Shown here: piece after piece, positions 7,447 to 15,680 of the stretch
Layout: each line of letters starts with the position of its first letter
How positions within the stretch are numbered: the stretch's first letter is position 1
Assembly (NCBI GenBank): GCA_018402085.1
Contig: JAGYJM010000002.1
Span: 3,239,501 to 3,303,500, forward strand
Reading direction: 5' to 3'
Length of the DNA stretch: 64,000 nucleotides
Source of the DNA: Flavobacteriales bacterium
Lineage (GTDB): Bacteria; Bacteroidota; Bacteroidia; Flavobacteriales_D; Sanyastnellaceae
Position numbers and translations under genes: made by a program
Notes under the pieces: generated by a model
The model's input: only the letters and a program-made list of their open reading frames with translations
What the model was told of the DNA's origin: nothing
Database searches by the model: none

Positions 7447-8886
7447 GTGCCCAACCATTTCAATCAGCTGGTTAGAGCATCCCGACGCCGTCGGGAGGGT
7501 CGTTGGTTCAAGTCCAACCGGGGGAGAAACAAGGGAGGCACTGGCGTCCCTTTTTGTGCCCAACCATTTCAATCAGCTGGTTAGGAGCATCCCGACGCCG
7601 TCGGGAGGGTCGTTGGTTCAAGTCCAACCGGGGAGAAACAAGGAGGCACTGGCGTCCCTTTTTGTGCCCAACCATTTCAATCAGCTGGTTAGAGCATCCC
7701 GACGCCGTCGGGAGGGTCGTTGGTTCAAGTCCAACCGGGGGAGAAACAAGGGAGGCACTGGCGTCCCTTTTTTTGTGCCCAACCATTTCAATCAGCTGGT
7801 TAGAGCATCCCGACGCCGTCGGGAGGGTCGTTGGTTCAAGTCCAACCGGGGGAGCAACAAGGGAGGCACTGGCGTCCCTTTTTTTGTGCCCAACCATTTC
7901 AATCAGCTGGTTAGAGCATCCCGACGCCGTCGGGAGGGTCGTTGGTTCAAGTCCAACCGGGGGAGCAACAAGGGAGGCACTGGCGTCCCTTTTTTTGTGC
8001 CTCACCATTTCAATCAGCTGGTTAGAGCATCCCGACGCCGTCGGGAGGGTCGTTGGTTCAAGTCCAACCGGGGGAGCAACAAGGGAGGCACTGGCGTCCC
8101 TTTTTTTGTGCCCAACCATTTCAATCAGCTGGTTAGAGCATCCCGACGCCGTCGGGAGGGTCCTGGTTCAAGTCCAACCGGGGGAGCAACAAGGGAGGCA
8201 CTGGCGTCCCTTTTTTTGTGCCCAACCATTTCAATCAGCTGGTTAGAGCATCCCGACGCCGTCGGGAGGGTCCTTGGTTCAAGTCCAACCGGGGGAGCAA
8301 CAAGGGAGGCACTAGCGTCCCTTTTTTTGTGCCCAACCATTTCAATCAGCTCGTTAGAGCATCCCGACGCCGTCGGGAGGGTCGTTGGTTCAAGTCCAAC
8401 CGGGGGAGCAACAAGGGAGGCACTGGCGTCCCTTTTTTTGTGCCCAATCATTTCAATCAGCTCGTTAGAGCATCCCGACGCCGTCGGGAGGGTCGTTGGT
8501 TCAAGTCCAACCGGGGAGCAACAAGGGAGGCACTGGCGTCCCTTTTTTTGTGCCCAACCATTTCAATCAGCTCGTTAGAGCATCCCGACGCCGTCGGGAG
8601 GGTCCTTGGTTCAAGTCCAACCGGGGGAGAAACAAGGGAGGCACTGGCGTCCCTTTTTTTGTGCCCAACCATTTCAATCAGCTCGTTAGAGCATCCCGAC
8701 GCCGTCGGGAGGGTCCTTGGTTCAAGTCCAACCGGGGGAGAAACAAGGGAGGCACTGGCGTCCCTTTTTTTTGTGCCTCACCATTTCAATCAGCTGGTTA
8801 GAGCATCCCGACGCCGTCGGGAGGGTCCTTGGTTCAAGTCCAACCGGGGGAGAAACAAGGGAGGCACTGGCGTCCCTTTTTTTGTG
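7447..8886 (+). repeat. 13-unit tandem array derived from tRNA-Asn plus terminator
   Basis: Units repeat every 107-112 bp; the palindrome cores start at 7481, 7591, 7698, 7809, 7920, 8031, 8142, 8252, 8363, 8474, 8584, 8695 and 8807. Each unit holds, in order, a spacer (CCAACCATTTCAAT), a D-arm remnant (CAGCTGGTTAGAGCA), the 17-nt palindrome TCCCGACGCCGTCGGGA in place of the 17-nt tRNA anticodon arm, the intact variable and T arms (GTTGGTTCAAGTCCAAC), the 3' acceptor strand CGGGGGA, and the terminator hairpin. The 5' acceptor strand is missing, so the units cannot form normal tRNAs. Variants cluster in blocks (GCTCG in units 9-12; GTCCTTGG in units 8 and 11-13), showing block duplication. Frames across it translate to the tRNA artefact pattern VGLEPTTL and are not genes. 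Confidence 0.9.
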
Positions 8887-8953
8887 CGGCATTGCACCGG
8901 ACCTTCTCGAACGCCTATCAGGCGTCCTTCTTGATTAGCAAAGGAAATAACGA

Positions 8954-8973
8954 GCGCGCAACGCATTGCGCGC
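8954..8973. repeat. 20-bp perfect inverted repeat before the aminopeptidase promoter
   Basis: GCGCGCAA-CGCA-TTGCGCGC, an 8-bp perfect stem ending 9 bp before the -7 box of the M1 aminopeptidase gene. A second short dyad, ACGCCT-ATC-AGGCGT, lies about 40 bp upstream. They could be an operator or further REP-like elements. Confidence 0.5.
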
Positions 8974-8981
8974 CTACGTTC

Positions 8982-8989
8982 TATCTTTG
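8982..8989 (+). promoter_or_regulatory. Bacteroidota -7 box for the M1 aminopeptidase
   Basis: TATCTTTG (followed by CACG) matches TAnnTTTG and lies 18 bp before the ATG at 9008, excluding the upstream in-frame start at 8966. Confidence 0.6.
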
Positions 8990-9007
8990 CACGTATATCC
9001 CATCCGA

Positions 9008-11590
9008 ATGACCCTTCGTACCCTATCCCTCCTCTTGTTCGCTGCGCTGCTCTTTGCCTGCGGTAACAACAAAGAACTCGTTGCTCCAGCGATGACCGAC
9101 GTGATTATGCTCGATACCGCAGAGGTCGCCCCTCCGCCAAAACGTAACCTGCGACCAACCGAAAAGAAGGTGCACGACCTCCTCCACACCAAGCTGCAGG
9201 TGAGCTTCGACTGGCAGCAGCGCCACCTCAACGGTACAGCTGAATTGACACTCAAGCCTTACTTCTACCCATCGAACCGCTTGATGCTGGATGCAAAAGG
9301 CATGGATATCCACCGCGTTGTACTTGTTGACTCAGTAGAGACCACGCTCACTTATAGCTACGACTCCCTCTTTCTCGACATCACGCTGCCCAGGAAATAC
9401 AGTCGCTTTGAAGAATACACCGTGTTGATTGACTATACCGCCAAGCCGGATGAATTACGCGTGCAAGGCAGCGACGCCATCACCGATGCGAAAGGACTCT
9501 ACTTCATCAATCCTGACAGTACCGAAGCAAACAAGCCTACACAGGTGTGGACCCAAGGCCAGACGGAAGCCAGCTCATGCTGGTTCCCGACCATCGACAC
9601 CCCGGCAGAGCGCATGACGCAAGAGCTCTTCATCACCGTCACCAAAGATTTTCAGACGCTCTCGAACGGTACGCTCGTGTACAGCAACTTCAATGACGAC
9701 GATACCCGCACCGATTACTGGAAACTCGATGAAGCCCATCCACCTTACCTCACGATGCTGGCGGCCGGTGACTTCCTCATTGCGAATGATGAGTACATCA
9801 ACTTTGACGGCGAACGCATTCCGGTGACCTACTACCTCGAGCGCGAATACGCGCCCTACGCCTGGAAGATCTTCGGCAGCACACCCGAGATGATGCAATT
9901 CTATTCTAAGCTGCTCGATTACGACTTCCCCTGGGACAAATACGCTCAGATTGTGGTGCGTGATTACGTGTCAGGCGCTATGGAGAACACCACCGCCGTG
10001 ATTCACGGCGATTTCTTGCACCAGACCGATCGTGAGCTTCTCGATTACGACAACGAAGAAATCATTGCCCACGAACTCTTCCACCACTGGTTCGGCGACC
10101 TGGTCACCTGCGAAAGCTGGTCACACCTGCCGCTGAACGAATCATTCGCAACCTACGGCGAATACCTCTGGGAAGAGTACAAATACGGCAAAGACGCCGC
10201 TGATTTTCACGGTTTTGAAGACGAAGAGGGCTATATGAATGAAGCCCGCTACAAAAAAGTGCCCCTCATTCGTTTTGACTACGACGACAAAGAAGACATG
10301 TTTGATGCGCACTCGTACAACAAAGGCGGGCGCATCCTGCACATGCTGCGCAACGTGGTGGGCGACACCGCCTTCTTCACCTCGCTCAACCACTACCTGA
10401 AGAAAAACGCCTTCAAAGACGCCGAGACCGACAAGCTCCGCCTGGCGTTTGAAGAGGTGACCGGAGTCGACCTCAACTGGTTCTTTGACCAGTGGTTTTA
10501 CGGTGCCGGGCATCCTGTGCTTGACATTTCGTACTTCTACGACGATTCGCTCAAGCAGCAGCAGGTGGTGATTTCACAGCTTCAGGAAGCGCCTTCAGAG
10601 CAGGTGTACACCTTGCCGATGGCCATTGAATTGCACTTCGGCGATCGTGTGCAGCGCGAAGAGGTGTTGATGACCGAGCGCGAGCAGCTCTTCCGTTTCG
10701 ATGTGGATGCGCAACCTGACTGGGTCAATGTGGACGCCGACAAAGTGCTCCTCTGCGAGAAGTCTGACAACAAGCCCGCCGATTGGTGGGCACAGCAGTT
10801 CGCGCAAGCCGGCAATTTCCGCGATCGACTTGAATCAATGCAGTTCATCGCTGAGAACGGCAGCGCCGCTTTCTACCCGACCGTTGAGCAGGCCCTGAAC
10901 GATCCCTTCTGGTACATCCGCTCGCTGGCGGTGATGCAGCTTGATACTTATGATTCGTTATCTACCGCGGCGCGCACCCGTTTGACCGAGATGGCCTACA
11001 GCGATCCCGATACGGATGTGCGTTACGATGCGCTGGTTTTACTCGGCGCAAAAGCGCCGGATGCATTGGACGTCGCAAAAGTCGAAAAAGGCATTACCAA
11101 CGAGCGTTCGTACTGGATCAATGCCGGCTCACTCATTGCGCTGGCCCACCTCGATATCGACAAGGCCCTCAGATACGCACAAACGATGCAAAATGACCTG
11201 CGCTCCGGACGGGTAATTGATGCGATTGCAACCGTGTACGCCATGACGGGCGACCCGAAACACCACGATTTCTTCCGCACCATGGCAACACAAGGCGATG
11301 GTGAGCAGCGCTACATCGTGATGCAGGCCTACGCTGCTTACCTTGAAGGATTAGAGCTATCCGACTGGGAGCCCGCCCTCGATGTGGTGCGTGAAGTTTC
11401 GACCAATCGCGATCCCTGGTGGATTCAGATCCCGAATTATCGGTTGTTGAACCAACTCATCCTTCGCTTTCGCGAAGCAAGCACCGCAGAAACCAACCAC
11501 CCCTTGCTGAGTGAGGCCGAGGCGCTGCGCGATCAACTGCTCGCGAATGAATCGATTTCGTACCTGAAACGCCTGCTGCAAAGCGAATAA
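9008..11590 (+). CDS. M1 family zinc aminopeptidase, lipoprotein
   Basis: The 860-residue protein starts with a lipoprotein signal ending in LLFACG (Cys18). Residues about 50-330 form the N-terminal beta domain. The catalytic domain shows the substrate-binding GAMENT motif and the zinc site HELFHHWFGDLVT with the third ligand in LNESFATYGEYLWEEY, so HExxH-18-E is intact. The C-terminal third (about 600-860) is helical and HEAT-like. It removes N-terminal residues from peptides, probably in the periplasm or at the outer membrane. It stands alone downstream of the tRNA array. A family-2 palindrome is embedded in frame at 11044-11063 (coding GAKAPDA), so that spot tolerates insertion. Confidence 0.93.
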   Translation: MTLRTLSLLLFAALLFACGNNKELVAPAMTDVIMLDTAEVAPPPKRNLRPTEKKVHDLLHTKLQVSFDWQQRHLNGTAELTLKPYFYPSNRLMLDAKGMDIHRVVLVDSVETTLTYSYDSLFLDITLPRKYSRFEEYTVLIDYTAKPDELRVQGSDAITDAKGLYFINPDSTEANKPTQVWTQGQTEASSCWFPTIDTPAERMTQELFITVTKDFQTLSNGTLVYSNFNDDDTRTDYWKLDEAHPPYLTMLAAGDFLIANDEYINFDGERIPVTYYLEREYAPYAWKIFGSTPEMMQFYSKLLDYDFPWDKYAQIVVRDYVSGAMENTTAVIHGDFLHQTDRELLDYDNEEIIAHELFHHWFGDLVTCESWSHLPLNESFATYGEYLWEEYKYGKDAADFHGFEDEEGYMNEARYKKVPLIRFDYDDKEDMFDAHSYNKGGRILHMLRNVVGDTAFFTSLNHYLKKNAFKDAETDKLRLAFEEVTGVDLNWFFDQWFYGAGHPVLDISYFYDDSLKQQQVVISQLQEAPSEQVYTLPMAIELHFGDRVQREEVLMTEREQLFRFDVDAQPDWVNVDADKVLLCEKSDNKPADWWAQQFAQAGNFRDRLESMQFIAENGSAAFYPTVEQALNDPFWYIRSLAVMQLDTYDSLSTAARTRLTEMAYSDPDTDVRYDALVLLGAKAPDALDVAKVEKGITNERSYWINAGSLIALAHLDIDKALRYAQTMQNDLRSGRVIDAIATVYAMTGDPKHHDFFRTMATQGDGEQRYIVMQAYAAYLEGLELSDWEPALDVVREVSTNRDPWWIQIPNYRLLNQLILRFREASTAETNHPLLSEAEALRDQLLANESISYLKRLLQSE
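11044..11063. repeat. REP-like palindrome, family 2, inside the aminopeptidase gene
   Basis: CGGCGC-AAAA-GCGCCGGATG, the reverse orientation of the element at 6265, read in frame within the HEAT-like region of the M1 aminopeptidase. Confidence 0.5.
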
Positions 11591-11674
11591 CGTGCGCTTT
11601 TGCTTATAAACCCCTGTTTCACGGAGACCAAACGTCAATGGAATTGATTATCTTTAGCTAAAGAAGCGTTCGTC

Positions 11675-11899
11675 ATGAGCATTAACATCGATCTTCCTGA
11701 AGGACTGAATCTGAGCGCATTTGACTTGAGCATGATGCTTGCCTCAAAGCTTTTCGAGGAGGGGTTAATCACTTCCGGGCAAGGCGCCGAAATGACCGGT
11801 CTTTCAAAGCAGGCATTTGTAGAGCTGATTGGTAAATACGGTGTCTCTGCTTTTCAGACGCCTTCAGACGGTTTGGAAGACGACCTCAAGAATGCGTGA
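11675..11899 (+). CDS. UPF0175-family antitoxin
   Basis: The 74-residue protein has a C-terminal helix-turn-helix-like pattern typical of UPF0175 (ASKLFEEGLITSGQGAEMTG followed by LSKQAFVELIGKYGVSAF). UPF0175 proteins are small DNA-binding proteins that pair with DUF3368 PIN-type toxins. Its stop codon overlaps the start of the PIN gene by 8 bp. It would bind and neutralise the toxin and repress the operon; that role comes from the family. Confidence 0.82.
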   Translation: MSINIDLPEGLNLSAFDLSMMLASKLFEEGLITSGQGAEMTGLSKQAFVELIGKYGVSAFQTPSDGLEDDLKNA

Positions 11900-12353
11900 C
11901 CAGGTTGCGGTAGTTGATTCCAGTGCACTCATCGCCTTGTCAGCGGCGGGCTTGCTAGACCTACTCCAAAAATTGTATTCATCTGTTCGAATCACTTCTG
12001 TGATTCGTTCTGAAGTCCATGCCGAGCTGCCTGAATGGATCATCGTTGATGATGATTACGAGCAATCACAATATTCAATCCTGCAAGTTGATTTAGACCC
12101 CGGTGAAGCAAGTGCCATCGCGCTGGCTCTTCGCCACAAACAGTTTTTGTTGCTTATCGATGAAGCGAAGGGCAGAAGGGTTGCGAGTCGGTTGAATCTG
12201 AAGATTTCTGGTACACTAGGCGTTCTTCTGAAAGCCAAGGAGCTCGGTTTTTTAGCGTCAGGTAACGAGGCACTTAAAAGAATTGAAGACTCGGGGTTTT
12301 ATTTGTCTACAGACCTGAAAGAGAAAATGCTCCAGCTCTTTAAGGAGGGTTGA
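11892..12353 (+). CDS. PIN-domain toxin, DUF3368 family
   Basis: A 153-residue PIN-like ribonuclease. The first acidic residue is in VVDSSALIAL (about residue 8), followed by DPGEASAIALAL (about 75) and LLIDEAKGRRVA (about 97-102), which hold the conserved acids expected to bind Mg, with a C-terminal GTLGVLLKAKELG segment typical of DUF3368. The ATG at 11892 overlaps the antitoxin stop and is preferred over an upstream in-frame start at 11829. The 3' end almost touches hemW, so the pair may be transcribed with it. Confidence 0.85.
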   Translation: MRDQVAVVDSSALIALSAAGLLDLLQKLYSSVRITSVIRSEVHAELPEWIIVDDDYEQSQYSILQVDLDPGEASAIALALRHKQFLLLIDEAKGRRVASRLNLKISGTLGVLLKAKELGFLASGNEALKRIEDSGFYLSTDLKEKMLQLFKEG

Positions 12354-12358
12354 ACATA

Positions 12359-13522
12359 ATGATGTCCGGAATCTACTTTCATATCCCCTATTGCAAGCAG
12401 GCCTGTCACTACTGCGATTTCCACTTTTCAACGGTTCTCAGCACGCGTGATGAACTGCTAAAAGCCATGCGTGCAGAGCTTTTTTCGCGCAGTCCCGATA
12501 ACAATCGGGATGCGCGGATGGACGGGCCGCTGCAAAGCATCTATTTTGGCGGCGGAACACCGAGTATTCTGACCCTTGACGAGTTGCAGGCACTCCTCGA
12601 CGATACCCATCGTCACTTTAGCGTCACGGAGGATGCCGAAATCACCCTCGAAGCCAATCCGGATGACCTGCACGATGCCGACAAGCTTCGTGCATGGCGC
12701 GACATGGGCATCAATCGGCTTTCGATCGGACTACAGTCGTTTCACGATGCCGACCTGCAATGGATGAACCGTGCGCACAACCGCAATGAAGCCCTCGCCG
12801 CCGTGCAACGCGCCCAGGATGCCGGCTTCGAAGCGCTTACCGTTGACCTCATCTACGGACTCCCTAACTGGAGCGACGATGAATGGGAGCAGAATTTACG
12901 TGAGCTCGAAAAGCTTCAGGTGCCGCACTTTTCGGCGTACATCCTCACCGTTGAAGACAAAACCGCACTCGGACATCAGGTCAAAACCGGCAAGCAGCGC
13001 ATGACCGATGATAGCGCCATCGAACAACAGTATGCGCTGTTGTGCGATTGGGCAAAAGCGCAAGGGTACGACCACTACGAAGTCTCCAACTTTGCCCGCG
13101 TCGGCAAACGCGCTGTGCACAACAGCGCCTACTGGACGGGTGCTCCTTACCTCGGTATTGGTCCGGGCGCACACTCATACTCCGCAGCGCAGCGCAGGTG
13201 GAATGTGGCTTCAAACACCCGCTACATCCGCGCATCCCGATTGTTATCGGGACAGCGCGAAGAAAGCTACTTTGAGACCGAAGAACTCACGCTAAAAGAC
13301 CGCTACAACGAATACCTGATGACGGGTTTGCGCACCGCCCGCGGCATCTCTCTCGAAGAAGCCGAAGAACGCTTCGGAATGCGACCCGACCGCGCCGAAC
13401 CCGAAACCTGGCAACACCTGATCAATTCTGGGCAACTGTCAGAGGTGAAAGGGCGCTACCGTATTCCTGAACCCCACTGGCTCATGGGGGATGGCATCAG
13501 CAGTGGGTTGTTTGTGGTGTAG
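12359..13522 (+). CDS. hemW: radical SAM heme chaperone HemW (HemN-like)
   Basis: The 387-residue protein has the radical SAM cluster CKQACHYC (CxxxCxxC), the IYFGGGTPS loop, ANPDD, and a C-terminal HemN domain (YLGIGPGAHSY, RYNEYLMTGLRT). It lacks the long N-terminus of true HemN, so HemW, a heme-binding chaperone, is favoured. AAGGAGG at 12342-12348 points to ATG 12359 (or the adjacent ATG 12362). Two 31-bp palindromic elements are inserted in frame (12487-12517 and 13229-13259), adding residues such as SPDNNRDAR and RLLSGQRE where other HemW proteins are shorter. The last 117 bp of the gene recur at 15033-15149. Confidence 0.92.
   Translation: MMSGIYFHIPYCKQACHYCDFHFSTVLSTRDELLKAMRAELFSRSPDNNRDARMDGPLQSIYFGGGTPSILTLDELQALLDDTHRHFSVTEDAEITLEANPDDLHDADKLRAWRDMGINRLSIGLQSFHDADLQWMNRAHNRNEALAAVQRAQDAGFEALTVDLIYGLPNWSDDEWEQNLRELEKLQVPHFSAYILTVEDKTALGHQVKTGKQRMTDDSAIEQQYALLCDWAKAQGYDHYEVSNFARVGKRAVHNSAYWTGAPYLGIGPGAHSYSAAQRRWNVASNTRYIRASRLLSGQREESYFETEELTLKDRYNEYLMTGLRTARGISLEEAEERFGMRPDRAEPETWQHLINSGQLSEVKGRYRIPEPHWLMGDGISSGLFVV
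12487..12517. repeat. REP-like palindrome, family 1, inside hemW (copy 1)
   Basis: A 31-bp imperfect inverted repeat built on TCCCGAT-AAC-AATCGGGA with CGCGCA/TGCGCG flanks. It is the reverse complement of copy 2 at 13229 with one mismatch. Confidence 0.65.
13229..13259. repeat. REP-like palindrome, family 1, inside hemW (copy 2)
   Basis: A 31-bp element with core TCCCGATTGTTATCGGGA, in inverted orientation to copy 1, 712 bp away. Both are read through in frame. Confidence 0.65.
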
Positions 13523-13692
13523 GGGGTACAACGACGCTTCTAGCAGCTAGTCACCTATCCAAACCATCTATCCAATGGAGAATGTTGAATCTGCACTAAG
13601 TGGGACATGCTCTTTCGTGGAACATTACATTTTTTCCCGCGTCTTTTTGTTACTTGTTACATTTTATGGCGGGACTTTTTGTATATTCCGGT

Positions 13693-14997
13693 ATGAAGCG
13701 AGATATAGAAGCATCTTTGAACGCGTGGGTCTCTAAAGGCAAGCGAAAGCCTTTGATCCTCGTGGGGCCGCGCCAAGTGGGTAAAACGTGGCTAATGAAA
13801 ACCCTTGGAGAAAACCATTTCGAGGGCATGGCTTACATCAATTTTGAGCGCGAAATCAATCTTCAGCGCATTTTCAATGATGACTTAGACCCGAATCGTA
13901 TTCTCCAGGTGATAGAAATCGCTACTTCGGTCAACATCCGTCCCGGAAAAACACTGGTCATTCTTGATGAGATTCAAGAAGCACCGAACGGATTGACTGC
14001 ATTAAAATACTTTTGCGAGGAACTTCCGGACTTACATATCATAGCTGCCGGTTCATTGCTTGGAGTTGGTTTGAAGACCCGCTCATCTTTTCCGGTCGGC
14101 AAAGTTGAACTGCTTCATGTGCACCCGATGAGCTTCAATGAGTATCTGAACGCGCTTGGTGAGACGGCGCTTTCTGCACATTTGAAAGCCCATCAATGGG
14201 ATCTTTTAAATGCATTCCATGACAAGCTCGTCAATCTCCTTAAAACTTATTATGTCGTCGGGGGTATGCCAGAGGTTGTTGACACCTACGTACGTCTTAA
14301 GGATTTGGAAGAAGTCCGCAAGGTTCAGGAACAAATCCTCATGGCATATGAACGTGACTTCAGCAAGCATGCACCCTCCGCTGTTGTGCCCCGCATTCTA
14401 CAAGTCTGGGAAGGCCTCCTGGCGCAACTGGCCAAAGAAAACAAGAAGTTCATTTATGGACTCATTCGCTCAGGCGCGCGTGCGAAAGAATATGAGGCGG
14501 CAATTGACTGGCTTTTGAACTACGGCCTCATCACAAAAGTGACGCGCACATCTAAGATTGAGCGGCCTCTAAGCGCATTTGCAGATACAAAGGCGTTTAA
14601 GATCTACATACACGACGTAGGTCTGCTGAGCGCCAAAGCCGCTCTCCATCCTGATACCATTCTAAATGGAAACGCTCTTTTTAAACAGTTCAAGGGTGCA
14701 TTGACCGAGCAGTACGTGTTGCAACAGCACATCGCACACGGACATATTCATACGTTCTACTGGGAGAATCCGAGTGGCCAAGCTGAAGTTGACTTTCTTT
14801 TCGAGGGTAAAGACGACCTCATTCCTTTGGAGGTGAAAGCTTCTGAAAATCTCCAGAGTAAATCTTTAAAAGTGTTTCATTCCAAGTATCCACAGATACC
14901 ATGCTTCCGAACTTCATTGGCCCGCCACAAGCACGAAGAATGGTTGACAAACCTGCCCCTTTACAGCCTGCCGGTTACAGCTCACCAGCCTCACTGA
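13693..14997 (+). CDS. AAA-type ATPase with DUF4143 domain (ATPase 1)
   Basis: The 434-residue protein has Walker A GPRQVGKTW (about residues 22-30), Walker B LVILDEIQ (about 91-98), sensor-like AAGSLLGVG, a winged-helix middle part, and a C-terminal DUF4143 region with AEVDFLFEG...LIPLEVKA, a PD-(D/E)XK-like D...ExK pattern. This large family is common in accessory islands; its biochemical role is not established. The ATG at 13693 lies just downstream of an AT-rich TTTTTGTATATTC promoter-like stretch and is preferred over the in-frame start at 13600. It lies between hemW and a duplicated hemW 3' end, so it looks like an inserted cassette. It is a different subfamily from ATPases 2 and 3 by sequence. 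Confidence 0.85.
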   Translation: MKRDIEASLNAWVSKGKRKPLILVGPRQVGKTWLMKTLGENHFEGMAYINFEREINLQRIFNDDLDPNRILQVIEIATSVNIRPGKTLVILDEIQEAPNGLTALKYFCEELPDLHIIAAGSLLGVGLKTRSSFPVGKVELLHVHPMSFNEYLNALGETALSAHLKAHQWDLLNAFHDKLVNLLKTYYVVGGMPEVVDTYVRLKDLEEVRKVQEQILMAYERDFSKHAPSAVVPRILQVWEGLLAQLAKENKKFIYGLIRSGARAKEYEAAIDWLLNYGLITKVTRTSKIERPLSAFADTKAFKIYIHDVGLLSAKAALHPDTILNGNALFKQFKGALTEQYVLQQHIAHGHIHTFYWENPSGQAEVDFLFEGKDDLIPLEVKASENLQSKSLKVFHSKYPQIPCFRTSLARHKHEEWLTNLPLYSLPVTAHQPH

Positions 14998-15032
14998 CCC
15001 TGCTTAACGCTCCCTCAACATCATCGCACGAC

Positions 15033-15149
15033 ACCTGGCAACACCTGATCAATTCAGGGCAACTGTCAGAGGTGAAAGGGCGCTACCGTATTCCTGAACC
15101 CCACTGGCTCATGGGGGATGGCATAAGAAGTGCTTTGTTTGTGGTGTAG
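15033..15149 (+). pseudogene. duplicated 3' end of hemW
   Basis: This 117-bp stretch repeats hemW 13406-13522 with 5 mismatches by eye, including the stop codon, and codes the same C-terminus (ending GLFVV in hemW, ALFVV here). It has no start of its own. It follows the ATPase 1 gene directly, so hemW 3' ends flank ATPase 1 as direct repeats 1.6 kb apart. Confidence 0.9.
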
Positions 15150-15153
15150 GTCA

Positions 15154-15230
15154 TACGAAGCCCGCATCGCTGACCTCAAAGACGAAATTCAGTTTTTACG
15201 AGGGGTGCTGAAGGTGTGAGGGGGGGGCTT
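15154..15230 (+). repeat. XRE-gene 3'-end direct repeat, copy A
   Basis: 77 bp matching the last codons and tail of the XRE regulator gene (coding YEARIADLKDEIQFL...VLKV*, then GAGGGGGGGCTT). It is fused 4 bp after the duplicated hemW stop. There is no upstream XRE coding sequence, so it is a solo 3'-end fragment. Confidence 0.9.
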
Positions 15231-15283
15231 AAGACTAACCCTCATTGTACTAATGCACATATGACTTCTTTATGCCTTGCTTG

Positions 15284-15535
15284 ATGAGTGCTCCTCACCG
15301 GAAACAATTAAAGGGAAGATTTCAGAAGCTTGCACCACAAATCTCAACCCGTCAGGGATTTATTGATGATTATTTTCAGAGACTACCTAAGCACCACTGC
15401 AATGGTGATGCTTATTGGAGTGTTGAACATGATCACATAAGTGTCTTTGGTCGGACTAGATACAACGGTCACGTAAACTTTGCATCCGACCTGAGCAGGT
15501 GGAGCACGAAGAGAAGAGGCAGTTCAAAAGGTTGA
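15284..15535 (+). CDS. hypothetical protein, 83 residues
   Basis: A small basic frame (MSAPHRKQLKGRFQK...) between the first XRE fragment and the LamG-domain gene. It has no recognised domain. An alternative ATG lies at 15272. It has no obvious promoter or operon partner, so it may not be real. Confidence 0.3.
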   Translation: MSAPHRKQLKGRFQKLAPQISTRQGFIDDYFQRLPKHHCNGDAYWSVEHDHISVFGRTRYNGHVNFASDLSRWSTKRRGSSKG

Positions 15536-15619
15536 TCTAGTTGTCCCTGTAATTATTCTCGACTATGTTTTAATAGTTGATGCGGCAGCCTGATGCAAAA
15601 CTAGAGCTTCCAGAAATTG

Positions 15620-15650
15620 AATCAATAAAAAAGAGGGCCGAAACCCTCTC
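15620..15650 (-). terminator. terminator of the LamG-domain T9SS gene
   Basis: On the minus strand GAGGG-TTTCGG-CCCTC is followed by TTTTTTATTG, about 30 bp after the stop at 15681. The other strand also has T after the stem, so it may work both ways. Confidence 0.7.
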
Positions 15651-15680
15651 TTTTGTTTTCCAATGTGATCGTGGATTTTT

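Noticed and set aside
7447-8886. CRISPR array
   Set aside because: The whole unit repeats and there are no unique spacers; the repeat is tRNA plus terminator; no cas genes are nearby.
7381-8938. Several long reading frames on both strands over the tandem array (with the repeated motif VGLEPTTL)
   Set aside because: They arise from the tRNA T arm and terminator repeated at multiples near 111 bp (a multiple of 3). This is a well-known tRNA translation artefact, with no start or ribosome site and periodic composition.
13600-13692. N-terminal extension of ATPase 1
   Set aside because: It would run through the promoter-like TTTTTGTATATTC sequence; homologous proteins start near MKRDIE.
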